Assembly (NCBI GenBank): GCA_028287105.1
Contig: JAQBQH010000013.1
Span: 1-34,074 of the forward strand
Source of the DNA: Myxococcales bacterium
Lineage (GTDB): Bacteria; Myxococcota_A; Polyangia; Palsa-1104
Direction of reading: 5' to 3'
DNA: 34,074 bases
In this document: positions 15,974 through 23,023 of the stretch, one piece after another
How positions within the stretch are numbered: position 1 is the stretch's first letter
Layout: the number at the start of each line of letters is the position of its first letter
Translations under genes and position numbers: made by a program
Notes under the pieces: model-generated
The model's input: only the letters and a program-made list of their open reading frames with translations
The model's database searches: none
What the model was told of the DNA's origin: nothing

Positions 15974-18618
15974 CGGCGATCTCCGTAGTGGATCGCGAAC
16001 GAGAACATCACCGCGCGTGGCGCCCCCGCCGAGAAGTGGCGCACCGGCACCAGGGTCGGGAACGACTGCGAGTGGAAGTCGGAGGCGTAGTTGTATTCGC
16101 CGAGGCGATAGCGCGCGTCGAACAGGTTGCTGGCGCTCACGCCCACTTCGAAGAGCCACCAGGCGAGCGTCGCGTTGGCGTCGACGGTGAAGATGGTGTC
16201 GGAGCGGGTGCCGTACGGCAGCGGCCGCGGGCCGACGTAGCTCAGGCCGGCGGCGAGCGTGGCCCGCACCGGCTTGCCCCACCATTGCGTCCAGCGCCAG
16301 GGCAAGGTCGAGAAGAGCGCCCCATCGGCGCGGAAGACCAGATCGGGCACGTAGGGAACGAGCAGGCCGGTGTCGTCGAACGTGGCCCGCACCCAGGTGA
16401 GGTTGGCCGCCAGATCGAAGAAGCCGCCGGTCACGCGCACCGACGACGCCGAGCCCAATCGGGTGGTCGGCCCCGCCAGCGTGTTGCGCCCGGCCGTCTG
16501 CGAGAAGATGAGATCGTGGTCGACCTTGGTGGCGAAGAAGACCGAGCGCGCGGCCAGGTCGAAGACGTCGCCGATGCGGCGCTGGAAGGTGAGGCCGCCC
16601 TCGTAGGCCTTGACGCTTGCGAACGGGGTCTTGGCGTCTTGCGTGATGTAGATGGGATCGATCGAGCGTACGCCGAGCCCCGCCGAGGCGGTGGCGCCGA
16701 TGCCCAAGAACGGGCCGAGCAGCAACGAGCCGCGCGGCATGTAGGCGGCCGATTGCGTGGACGCGCGCTGGTCGGGCTCGCGGTGGTCGCCGAAGTTCTG
16801 CTCGTCGAGGCAGCTGGCGTCATTGAGCGGGCGCGAAGGCGTCGGATGCTCGACGGAGTGGACGGCGCAGCGATCGTGGACGTCGAACGTGAAGAGATCG
16901 CCGCGTACGCCGCCGCGCACGGAGAGCCAGCGCAGGGGCCGCAAGTTGACGTCGAGGTAGAGCCCGAGGTCGCCGAGGCGGTAGTCTTGATCCGTCTCGG
17001 TGAGATAAGGATGGCCGGTAGCGGCCTCGATGCGCTGCTGCGTGCCGGAGCCGAAGTCGCCGCGGGCGAAGTAGCCGATCTCGATCTCTTGCAGCTGATG
17101 CAAGACGACGCCGGAGAGGCGCGCCTCGCCGCGCAGGCCGACGGTGCCCTCCATGACGTCGAGATCGATGAGGTCGCCGCGCTGCGCGTGCGGCGACTGC
17201 AACGGCGACTGCACGTCGAGGAGGAAGCCGGTAAAGTTCTCGCGCAGGCGCAGCGGGCGCGCGATGCCGTAGACCATGTTGCGCACCGAGACGTGGCCGG
17301 TGCGCGTCTTGACCTCGAGCGCGAGTGAGTAGCGCGAGGAGTCTTCGCCCTGCAGCGGATCGTAGGTGTCGAAGAAGCCCTTCTTGCCGGAGCGGAAGTC
17401 GTCGTCGCGCAGGACACCCGCGGTGTGAAAGCTGGCGACGTAGGCCTGGCCGAAGAGGCGATAGGTCGTGTTGCCCGAGCGACCCTCGTACTGCGCCATG
17501 GCCGAGCCGCGGCGGCCGTCGCGATTCTGGCCGAAGCCGGCCGTCTGGTAGATCTCGGCGGCGGCGAAGGTGCCGTCCGATTCGTGGGGCGGCCCGTAGG
17601 CGAGCATGAGCCGATAGGTGCCGAAGCTGCCGGCGCTGAAGCGTGCCGTCATGCCACGGTCGGCGAGCCCGAGGTGGTAATCGGCCGAGCCGGCGACGGC
17701 GAAGTTGCCCTGGCGCGGGTCGAACGGACCCTCGACGACGCGCAGGGATTGGATGAGCTCGGGGATGATGAAGTGGGTGTCGGCGTAGCCGTTGCCGTGC
17801 AGGTTGCCCGCTTCGTTGATGGGCATGCCGTCGACGCTGAACTCGATGTCCTGGCCTTCACGGGCGTCGAAGCCACGGAGGAAGACCTGCTCGGCGTGGG
17901 CTTCGCCGCCTTCGTTGGTGAGCATGATGCCGGGCGCGAGCGTGAGAAACTCGGATGCGTTCTTACGCGGCACGAGGGACAGCGCGCCGACGTCGACGTG
18001 ATAGTCGGAGGCGCCGCGCGAAGCGGCGCGCTCGCTGCCGGTCACGCGCGATTCGTAGGTTGGCGCGGCGCTCCCCGGCGCAGCGGGCGGCGAAACCGTC
18101 GGCGGCACGACCTTCGCCGGCGCCGGCGTCGCTGGCGCAGCCGTCGCTGGCGCAGCCGGCGGCTGAGGCGCTGGTAGTGAGCTCGCGGGGCCTGGCGCCG
18201 GCGCGTGAGGCGGGCCATGCCGAAAGTGGAACGGAATGCGGACCTGGCTCTCGATCGCTTTGCCGTTGCGGCGAGCCGGGGTGAACTTCCACTGTCGTGC
18301 GGCGGCGAGCGCCGCGTCGTCGAAGGGATCGCCCGCGTGCTCGGCAACTTCGACCGCCGTGACTTCGCCGACCGCGCTCACCGTCGCCAGCACCACGACG
18401 TCGGCCTCGCGACCCGACGGTTGCGCCTCGACCGGATAGTCGGCGCGCACCGCGCGCTGCACCTCGGGCGGCGTCAATTCCTCGACGGGCGGCGACTGCG
18501 CGAACGCGACCCGCGCGGCCATGACCACCACGGCCGCGGCGACCCACGTTGTTGGACGGCGAGCGCGCCCGTAGTGACAAACGGGCACGCTCGTCCGAGA
18601 CTTCGGACCAGCGATCAC
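15970..18618 (-). CDS. TonB-dependent outer-membrane receptor with fused N-terminal TonB_C domain
   Basis: An 882-residue protein starting with GTG after GAGGAG. A signal peptide ends at about residue 41 (ARVAFAQ). Residues 58-133 match the TonB C-terminal domain: DYPVEAQPSGREADVVVLA, VGEVTAVEVAEHAGDPFD and AARQWKFTPARRNGKAI. A Pro/Ala-rich linker follows to about 185. The plug domain runs to about 315 (ASEFLTLAPGIML, VFLRGFDAREGQDIEFSVDG, RVVEGPFDPRQGNFAVAGS), then a 22-strand-type barrel to the end. These receptors import scarce ligands such as metal complexes. TonB_C/receptor fusions are known from myxobacteria. The operon and the Fur-type box upstream suggest a metal or metallophore substrate. 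Confidence 0.93.
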   Translation of the reverse strand: MIAGPKSRTSVPVCHYGRARRPTTWVAAAVVVMAARVAFAQSPPVEELTPPEVQRAVRADYPVEAQPSGREADVVVLATVSAVGEVTAVEVAEHAGDPFDDAALAAARQWKFTPARRNGKAIESQVRIPFHFRHGPPHAPAPGPASSLPAPQPPAAPATAAPATPAPAKVVPPTVSPPAAPGSAAPTYESRVTGSERAASRGASDYHVDVGALSLVPRKNASEFLTLAPGIMLTNEGGEAHAEQVFLRGFDAREGQDIEFSVDGMPINEAGNLHGNGYADTHFIIPELIQSLRVVEGPFDPRQGNFAVAGSADYHLGLADRGMTARFSAGSFGTYRLMLAYGPPHESDGTFAAAEIYQTAGFGQNRDGRRGSAMAQYEGRSGNTTYRLFGQAYVASFHTAGVLRDDDFRSGKKGFFDTYDPLQGEDSSRYSLALEVKTRTGHVSVRNMVYGIARPLRLRENFTGFLLDVQSPLQSPHAQRGDLIDLDVMEGTVGLRGEARLSGVVLHQLQEIEIGYFARGDFGSGTQQRIEAATGHPYLTETDQDYRLGDLGLYLDVNLRPLRWLSVRGGVRGDLFTFDVHDRCAVHSVEHPTPSRPLNDASCLDEQNFGDHREPDQRASTQSAAYMPRGSLLLGPFLGIGATASAGLGVRSIDPIYITQDAKTPFASVKAYEGGLTFQRRIGDVFDLAARSVFFATKVDHDLIFSQTAGRNTLAGPTTRLGSASSVRVTGGFFDLAANLTWVRATFDDTGLLVPYVPDLVFRADGALFSTLPWRWTQWWGKPVRATLAAGLSYVGPRPLPYGTRSDTIFTVDANATLAWWLFEVGVSASNLFDARYRLGEYNYASDFHSQSFPTLVPVRHFSAGAPRAVMFSFAIHYGDRR

Positions 18619-18661
18619 ACCAAGCTCCTCGGTTCGAGACGACGACGGACGTAAGAGGGAG

Positions 18662-19093
18662 CTAAGCGGTAGGCGGAGAGTTCTTGGGCGCGAGGAGGAT
18701 GAGCTGGATGGCGCGCGGGGGACCGACTTGCGTGGTCACGCGCGCGAGGAACGGCAGCGCGGCGCCGGCGATGAAGGTGCGGACGAACGAGTGAACCGCG
18801 CGATCGCGGCGATGCGGCGCGGCCGCGCAGTGATCGTGACCGTGACCCGCCTCATCGGCGGCGGCGATGCTGGTGCCCGCCTTGGCGGTGCGCGTGACCG
18901 GCGTTGTCGCCGTCGCGCTCAGCGACGGTCCGGCCTCGACCAGCTCGCCATGCTCGGCGCAGCGGACGTGTGCAGCGAAGGCGAGGTGCGCGTAGCCGGC
19001 GACCTGCCCCGCCATCGCCCCGAGCGCGAGCACGCACGCGACCGCACGAGCGGCGGCGCGTCGCGAAGGCGCAATGCGGGGCAAAAGGGACAT
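18662..19093 (-). CDS. Small exported Cys/His protein, copy A (unnamed family)
   Basis: A 143-residue protein with an N-terminal hydrophobic export or anchor segment (residues 15-40). It shares a motif set with copies at 22550 and 23024: GQVxxxAH, HVRCAEHGE (42-50), HGHDHC (84-89) and APKNSPP (135-141). The two Cys and the clustered His make periplasmic divalent-metal binding likely. I cannot match it to a named family; DUF2946 is similar in size and context but lacks these motifs as far as I recall. It is the first gene of the receptor operon, 43 bases upstream of the receptor. A Fur-type palindrome lies 46-60 bases before its start. Confidence 0.8.
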   Translation of the reverse strand: MSLLPRIAPSRRAAARAVACVLALGAMAGQVAGYAHLAFAAHVRCAEHGELVEAGPSLSATATTPVTRTAKAGTSIAAADEAGHGHDHCAAAPHRRDRAVHSFVRTFIAGAALPFLARVTTQVGPPRAIQLILLAPKNSPPTA

Positions 19094-19138
19094 CGCACTT
19101 ACCGTTTAGTATTTGCGCAACGCGGCGTCAACTGCTTT

Positions 19139-19153
19139 CGCAGTCCGGTTGCA
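19139..19153 (-). promoter_or_regulatory. Fur/Zur-type box 1
   Basis: The minus strand reads TGCAACCGGACTGCG, one mismatch from the local consensus TGCAAY-NNN-ATTGCR. It lies upstream of copy A and the receptor operon. A TTGACG lies just downstream on the same strand (19131-19126). The length and symmetry fit the 7-1-7 operators of Fur-family regulators. Confidence 0.6.
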
Positions 19154-19168
19154 CTTACACCGGTGTGA

Positions 19169-19621
19169 TCAAGAAGCGCAGATATCGCACAAACCCTTGA
19201 GCTGCACTTCCATTTTGGCCGCCCGCTTCCATCCGCGCGCCGGCGTGATCTTGACCTTCACATCCGGCAGACAGACCAGCGTTCCGCAGTCGCTACATAA
19301 TAGATGTGGGTGCTGGCGGCCGTGATCGGCCTCGCCGTCGCGCTGGAGCGCGAATCGCCACACGTGGTCGCCGAGGTCGCGGCGCACGACCAGCCCGGCG
19401 CTCGTCAGATCGGTCAGGTTGCGAAACACGGTGGCGCGATCGAACCCCATCGGCGCCAGTATCTCGGCGATCTCGCCATGGCTGAGCGCCGCCACGCTCG
19501 CCACCAACTCCGCCAACACAGCCACGCGGGCGGCGGTGCGGCGCAGGCCGCCGGCGCGCAGACGGTCGACGAGGGCGTCGACCTCGGTTTCGGCCTGGCG
19601 GGCGGCTTTGCGCGTGACCAT
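19169..19621 (-). CDS. Fur-family metalloregulator 1 (Zur-like)
   Basis: A 150-residue Fur-family repressor. The winged HTH spans about residues 15-80, with recognition helix region MGFDRATVFRNLTDL. The dimer domain holds LGDHVWRF, HPHLLCSDCG (Cys109/112) and LCDIC (Cys145/148), the two CxxC pairs of the structural zinc site. Regulatory ligands probably include His86, His104 and His106. ATG 19621 fits the family length; an in-frame start at 19687 would add 22 unusual residues. The metal cannot be fixed from sequence. The COG0523, CDF and receptor neighbours favour zinc, with cobalt/nickel or manganese less likely. It lies divergent from a truncated P-type ATPase. Confidence 0.9.
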   Translation of the reverse strand: MVTRKAARQAETEVDALVDRLRAGGLRRTAARVAVLAELVASVAALSHGEIAEILAPMGFDRATVFRNLTDLTSAGLVVRRDLGDHVWRFALQRDGEADHGRQHPHLLCSDCGTLVCLPDVKVKITPARGWKRAAKMEVQLKGLCDICAS

Positions 19622-19726
19622 CTCGCCGAGTCTAATGGCTCGCGTGCGACGCGGCAACCGTGATTGCTGCTCGTTTCCACTTGCCACTGAGTTGCATCTG
19701 CCTGCGCCGATTTCGATTCCGACCTG

Positions 19727-19734
19727 ATTGCAAT
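19727..19734. promoter_or_regulatory. Isolated half-site of the Fur-type box
   Basis: ATTGCAAT is a perfect half-site with its mirror but lacks a second matching arm at the spacing seen in the five full boxes. It lies between Fur-like gene 1 and the truncated ATPase gene and may be the worn operator of that promoter. Confidence 0.3.
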
Positions 19735-19752
19735 CTCGTTCCTGTTACATCG

Positions 19753-20154
19753 GTGTCGCTTCTCGGGCTCGTCCTACTGTCGTTGCTGGGGCTGGCACTC
19801 GGGCCGCTGTTGGCGGAGACCGCGGACGTGATGCTGGCGCGCAACGACCTCATGCTCGTGCCCGTGACGCTGCGCATTGCGCAGACGTCTCTGCGCACGA
19901 TCTATCAGAACTTTGCCGCCTCGATCGGCGTCAATGTCGTCGGACTCGGCTTCGGCGCGATGGGCCGGCTGTCTCCGTTCGCCGCCGCCATCGTGCACAA
20001 CCTCAGCACCATCGCCGTCGTCTTCGACCGGCTGACCGGCTCAGCGGAGAAGATGGCCGAGAGTGCGGCCGACTTCATGGCGTCGGCGCGCACGCGCGTC
20101 AAAGGCGAGGGCGGCCAGGGCGAAGGCGGCGGCGGCGGCGGACATCGGCACTAG
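19753..20154 (+). pseudogene. Truncated heavy-metal P1B-type ATPase (C-terminal fragment)
   Basis: From about residue 17 of the GTG 19753 frame the sequence matches only the last 100 residues of P1B-type ATPases: ETADVMLARNDL (after the hinge region), then SLRTIYQNFAASIGVNVVGL, SPFAAAIVHNLSTIAVVFDR. These are the final two membrane helices. The phosphorylation motif DKTG, the ATP-binding domain and the first six helices are absent. It opens with a hydrophobic stretch that is not typical of the hinge and ends with a tail in GGGGGGHRH. It is either a remnant or an unusual two- to three-helix membrane protein. Confidence 0.75.
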
Positions 20155-20177
20155 CGGACATCAGCGCTGAGCGGCGG

Positions 20178-20609
20178 TCAGTGCTCGCAGCGGCCGCACA
20201 ATCCCTTGAGCTGGACCTCGATTTCGCCCTGGCCCGGCGGCAGCGTGACCTTCACGTCCGGTCGGCAGACGACGGTGTTGCAGTCGATGCAGAGTAGGTG
20301 CGGGTGCTTGCGCGCGTGAACGGCCTCGCCCTGTCGAACCAGCGAAAACCGCCAGACGTGGTCACCGAGGTCGGCGCGCGTGACCAGCCCGACCTCGGTG
20401 AAGTCCATCAAGCTGCGCCAGACCGTGACGCGATCGACCCCATCACGCTCGAGGGCGTCGACCAACTCGGCGTGACTGACGGGAATGTTCAGCTCCGCCA
20501 GTCGGCGTAGCACCGCCACGCGCGGGGCCGTACGACGCAATCCCGCGGCACGCAGCGTCGCCGTCAGGTCGACGCCGGCGACGGTGGACACTTTGCGCTT
20601 CGCGGACAT
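20178..20609 (-). CDS. Fur-family metalloregulator 2 (Zur-like)
   Basis: A 143-residue paralogue of the regulator at 19169. It has the winged HTH with LRRTAPRVAVLRRL and GVDRVTVWRSLMDF, LGDHVWRF, HPHLLCIDCN (Cys107/110) and a terminal LKGLCGRCEH (Cys138/141). His84, His98 and His102-104 are likely metal ligands. ATG 20609 is preferred over the in-frame upstream start at 20648 on family length. A Fur-type box (20670-20684) lies between it and a divergent 42-residue ORF, so autoregulation is likely. The recognition helices of the two paralogues differ (RATVFRNL and RVTVWRSL) but are close enough to bind similar sites. Confidence 0.9.
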   Translation of the reverse strand: MSAKRKVSTVAGVDLTATLRAAGLRRTAPRVAVLRRLAELNIPVSHAELVDALERDGVDRVTVWRSLMDFTEVGLVTRADLGDHVWRFSLVRQGEAVHARKHPHLLCIDCNTVVCRPDVKVTLPPGQGEIEVQLKGLCGRCEH

Positions 20610-20669
20610 GGGTGTCACTAGTGTAGCTAGCGGCTCGCAGGCCCGCAAGACGCGCTCGCCAATCTCTTC

Positions 20670-20684
20670 TGCAACTCCATTGCG
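20670..20684. promoter_or_regulatory. Fur/Zur-type box 2
   Basis: TGCAACTCCATTGCG lies in the divergent interval between Fur-like gene 2 and the 42-residue ORF, 61 bases before the regulator start and 46 before the ORF. Confidence 0.65.
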
Positions 20685-20729
20685 TTTGATACGGCATTGC
20701 AGTCTGACGGCATGCCTAGGAGGCGTGGC

Positions 20730-20858
20730 ATGAGCCGATTCTCAGAGTTCGTTCAGTCGCAAAGCCCGTCGGCCGAGCAGAGCGACGCGCAGACGCGTCA
20801 TGGCGGGGGTACGGCGACGGCGACGGCGCCGGCGGGGACCAGCCCTGACGTGACCTGA
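20730..20858 (+). CDS. 42-residue ORF with strong ribosome binding site
   Basis: An ATG lies six bases after a perfect AGGAGG (20718-20723). It opens a 42-codon frame beginning MSRFSEFVQSQSPSAEQSD and ending in an Ala/Thr/Pro-rich tail (TSPDVT). It has no hydrophobic segment, Cys or evident metal site. The strong ribosome binding site and the Fur-type box upstream argue for real translation. It could be a leader peptide, a small stress protein or the leftover N-terminus of a deleted gene. I do not recognise it. Confidence 0.5.
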   Translation: MSRFSEFVQSQSPSAEQSDAQTRHGGGTATATAPAGTSPDVT

Positions 20859-20882
20859 TGCTTAGAGCATTGGCGTTGCTGC

Positions 20883-20897
20883 TGCAACGTGCTTGCA
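20883..20897. promoter_or_regulatory. Fur/Zur-type box 3
   Basis: TGCAACGTGCTTGCA has one mismatch to the local consensus. It lies 31 bases before the start of the broken CDF gene. Confidence 0.65.
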
Positions 20898-20927
20898 TCA
20901 TGAGTCTCAGAGTAGACTTCCACGATC

Positions 20928-21483
20928 ATGCACGAGGAAACGCTGCCTCAACTCGGTAACGAGCACGGCGCCGCCGCACCTCACGATCGCAACGAGCGGC
21001 GCACCCGCATCGTCGTGGCGGTCGCCGCCGCCATGATGGTCCTCGAGCTCGTCGTCGGGCGCTGGGCCAATTCCGAGGCGCTGACGGCCGACGGCTGGCA
21101 CATGGCCACCCACGCCGGCGCGCTCGGGCTGGCGGCGCTGATCCGGTCATGGGCATCATCGGCGGCGTCGTCATCACCCACTGGTCGATCGGGTTGTGCC
21201 GCAGCTCGGCGCGCCAACTGCTCGACGCCGCGCCCGATCGCGAGATGGCGAGCGCCATCCGCGCGCTCCTGGAAGCGATCGATGATGTGCGGATCGTCGA
21301 CCTGCACTTGTGGGAAATGGCGCCCGGGCGGCGCGGGTGCATCGTCTCCCTGGTGACGTCGCAGCCTCGCGAAACCGGCTATTATCGCAGAGCCATCTCG
21401 AGAGCGCGCGGCTGGCCCACCTCACCGTCGAAGTGCATCGCTGCGCGCACGGCCATGAGGCGAGCAGTCTCACCGCCAACTGA
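20928..21483 (+). pseudogene. Broken DmeF-like CDF transporter
   Basis: The first 65 residues match the intact CDF protein at 26026 (VVAVAAAMMVLELVVGRWANS, then EALTADGWHMATHAGALGLAAL). The sequence then jumps in another frame to the last membrane helix and the C-terminal domain (PVMGIIGGVVITHWSIGLCRSS, RQLLDAAPDREM, DDVRIVDLHLWEM). About 150 residues are missing, including helices 3-5 and the His loop. A second frameshift near 21390 moves the end to LTVEVHRCAHGHE and a stop at 21481. It was a cobalt/nickel/zinc efflux protein and cannot function now. Its Fur-type box is still present. Confidence 0.85.
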
Positions 21484-21538
21484 CCCGAGAAGGGGATGCG
21501 CACCATGTCCACGCAAACGTAACCGCCTCGCCCGTGAT

Positions 21539-21553
21539 TGCAACCTAATTGCA
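21539..21553. promoter_or_regulatory. Fur/Zur-type box 4
   Basis: TGCAACCTAATTGCA forms a tandem pair with the next box; their centres are 24 bp apart. It lies upstream of the MerC-like gene. Confidence 0.7.
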
Positions 21554-21562
21554 TTACGGTGT

Positions 21563-21577
21563 TGCAATCCCATTGCA
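21563..21577. promoter_or_regulatory. Fur/Zur-type box 5 (perfect palindrome)
   Basis: TGCAAT-CCC-ATTGCA is a perfect 6-3-6 palindrome and the best copy of the motif. It lies 70 bases before the likely GTG start of the MerC-like gene. Fur-family operators have the general form TGnnAAT-n-ATTnnCA. Confidence 0.75.
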
Positions 21578-21647
21578 GGACGCGCTAAGAAGCTCGGGAA
21601 TCGATGGCCACGCTGGTTGCCGTGCCTCTGCGTCGCAGGTCGGTGCC

Positions 21648-22190
21648 GTGAGCGCGGTACCCGTTGCGGGTGTGCGCCGGCTGGATCGCGCCGGCATCGT
21701 TGCGTCGTCCCTATGCGCGGTCCACTGCGGGCTGGTCGCGCTCTTGCCAGCGCTACCCTCGACGATGCTCGGCTTCGTTGCACGAGGCTCGACCGAGTTG
21801 GTGCTGATCCTCATGGCGTCATTGGTCGGCGTTGCCGCCGTGCTGGTCGGCTTCGTGAGAATCCACCGCGACATCCGTCCGCTGCTGCTCCTCGCCGGCG
21901 GCGTCGCGCTCATGGTGGTTCGCGGCACGTTGCCAGCCGAAAGCGCGCTCGAGACGCCGTGCTCCATCGCGGGGGCCGCCGCGCTGGTAGCCGCGCATTT
22001 CTTCAATGCTCGCGCGACGCGGCGTCAGTGCTGCGACGCATGCGAACGCGAGCCGCTGTCCATACTCGGCGTCGTTGCGCGCGAATCGCTCGACGCCTCC
22101 GACGGAGCGTTCAGCTCGAACACGGGAGGAGGCGATGGTGGCGAGGGCTCTGTTGGTGCGGGCGGCGCTTCGGGCCGGCTTCGTCGCTGA
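21648..22190 (+). CDS. MerC-like membrane protein
   Basis: A protein of about 180 residues whose first 125 match the MerC domain (PF03203). They include DRAGIVASSLCAVHCGL with the metal-binding CAVHC (residues 23-27), four hydrophobic helices, VGFVRIHRDIRPLLLL and CSIAGAAALVAAHFFN, followed by a second Cys cluster RQCCDACE. MerC takes up mercury in resistance operons; chromosomal relatives under Fur-type control may move other thiophilic metals. GTG 21648 is chosen on domain position; a TTG at 21549 would start inside the operators. The Gly/Ser-rich tail after CCDACE overlaps an opposite-strand gene and may not be original. Confidence 0.75.
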   Translation: MSAVPVAGVRRLDRAGIVASSLCAVHCGLVALLPALPSTMLGFVARGSTELVLILMASLVGVAAVLVGFVRIHRDIRPLLLLAGGVALMVVRGTLPAESALETPCSIAGAAALVAAHFFNARATRRQCCDACEREPLSILGVVARESLDASDGAFSSNTGGGDGGEGSVGAGGASGRLRR

Positions 22191-22435
22191 TGTCTCGCAG
22201 ATTGTCGTGATTGCGATGTCGTGGACACCGGGCGCGATACGGGCGCCGTTGCGCTCGCGGGGAGCGGCAACACCGGCGACGGCGCGGGAACCTTCGGCAC
22301 GGCAGTGGCGCGAGCCGACGATGCCATGGGAATCACGGGACCGTTGCGCTTGGCGATGCGCCCCAATGACACGAAGATCAGCGCATGCACGGAAACGGCG
22401 ACGGTCACACCAACGATGACAACACGTAGTTTCAT
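22025..22435 (-). CDS. TonB-like protein lacking its C-terminal domain
   Basis: A 136-residue frame with an N-terminal membrane anchor (KLRVVIVGVTVAVSVHALIF), then a long Pro/Ser/Ala-rich region (VPKVPAPSPVLPLPASAT, RPEAPPAPTEPSPPSPPP). This is how TonB energy transducers begin. The usual 80-residue C-terminal receptor-binding domain is absent, and the last 55 codons lie antisense to the end of the MerC-like gene. A deletion that fused a tonB gene to the 3' end of the MerC gene would explain this. The ribosome binding site is weak. Confidence 0.5.
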   Translation of the reverse strand: MKLRVVIVGVTVAVSVHALIFVSLGRIAKRNGPVIPMASSARATAVPKVPAPSPVLPLPASATAPVSRPVSTTSQSRQSARHQRRSRPEAPPAPTEPSPPSPPPVFELNAPSEASSDSRATTPSMDSGSRSHASQH

Positions 22436-22549
22436 CCCAACCGGATTGGACGGTCGATGATGCCGATTCATTCAAAAATCGATTCAGCGACTTGGGACAG
22501 CTTGACAGACGCGTTCCAATTGCCGTAACCCAGTCCAGCCTGGTATCGC

Positions 22550-22966
22550 GTGCGCAGCCTGACGAGACATAGGTCCACGCGCGGACTCGCGGCCCTATTG
22601 GCCGTCGTCGCGCTCGCCGGCCAGCTGGCCAGCTTCGCCCACCTCGTCCTCGTTCGTCACGTCACCTGCGCCGAGCATGGCGAGATGATCGAGATCGGCA
22701 GCGCCGCCACGAGCGTCGCTGTCACCACGCCGCGCGAGGCAGCGCCGGCGATGCGCGCGGCGACGTCACCGGCCGCTGCTCACGATCACGAGCATTGCCT
22801 GATCTCACCGATGCGGCGCGATCGCCTGGCCGCGACGGCGTCCGTCTGGCAGGAAGCCGCGCGCGTCGACACCGACGACGCCATCGGTGTCACTCACGAT
22901 CGCGCCGTCCCGCCGCCGATCGCCGCCATCATCCTGGCGCCCAAGAGCTCCCCACCCATCGCCTAG
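22550..22966 (+). CDS. Small exported Cys/His protein, copy B (unnamed family)
   Basis: A 138-residue protein with an export or anchor segment (residues 12-35), GQLASFAH, HVTCAEHGE (37-45), HDHEHC (78-83) and the C-terminal APKSSPP (130-136). These are the same four blocks, in the same order and spacing, as in copies A and C. It starts with GTG; no ribosome binding site is visible. A TTGACA (22502-22507) with a weak TAACCC 18 bases later would give a very short leader. It opens the operon that continues with copy C and the COG0523 GTPase. Confidence 0.8.
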   Translation: MRSLTRHRSTRGLAALLAVVALAGQLASFAHLVLVRHVTCAEHGEMIEIGSAATSVAVTTPREAAPAMRAATSPAAAHDHEHCLISPMRRDRLAATASVWQEAARVDTDDAIGVTHDRAVPPPIAAIILAPKSSPPIA

Positions 22967-23023
22967 CCGTTCGTCGCCGGCGCAATCTTGCGCCGGTCGG
23001 GTTCTTCGGCCAAGGAGATGAGA

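Noticed and set aside
15988-17328. A 446-codon open frame on the plus strand
   Set aside because: It lies wholly antisense to the TonB-dependent receptor and has the composition of a high-GC shadow frame.
19130-19145. ACTGC-TTTC-GCAGT as a separate operator or terminator
   Set aside because: It is a perfect short inverted repeat but overlaps Fur-type box 1 and has only a five-base stem, too weak to call as its own feature.
22436-22549. A sixth Fur-type box before the copy B operon
   Set aside because: Only a partial arm (AATTGCCG) is present; the other arm does not match, so I did not count it. The operon may be read from the boxes at 21539-21577 or be controlled otherwise.
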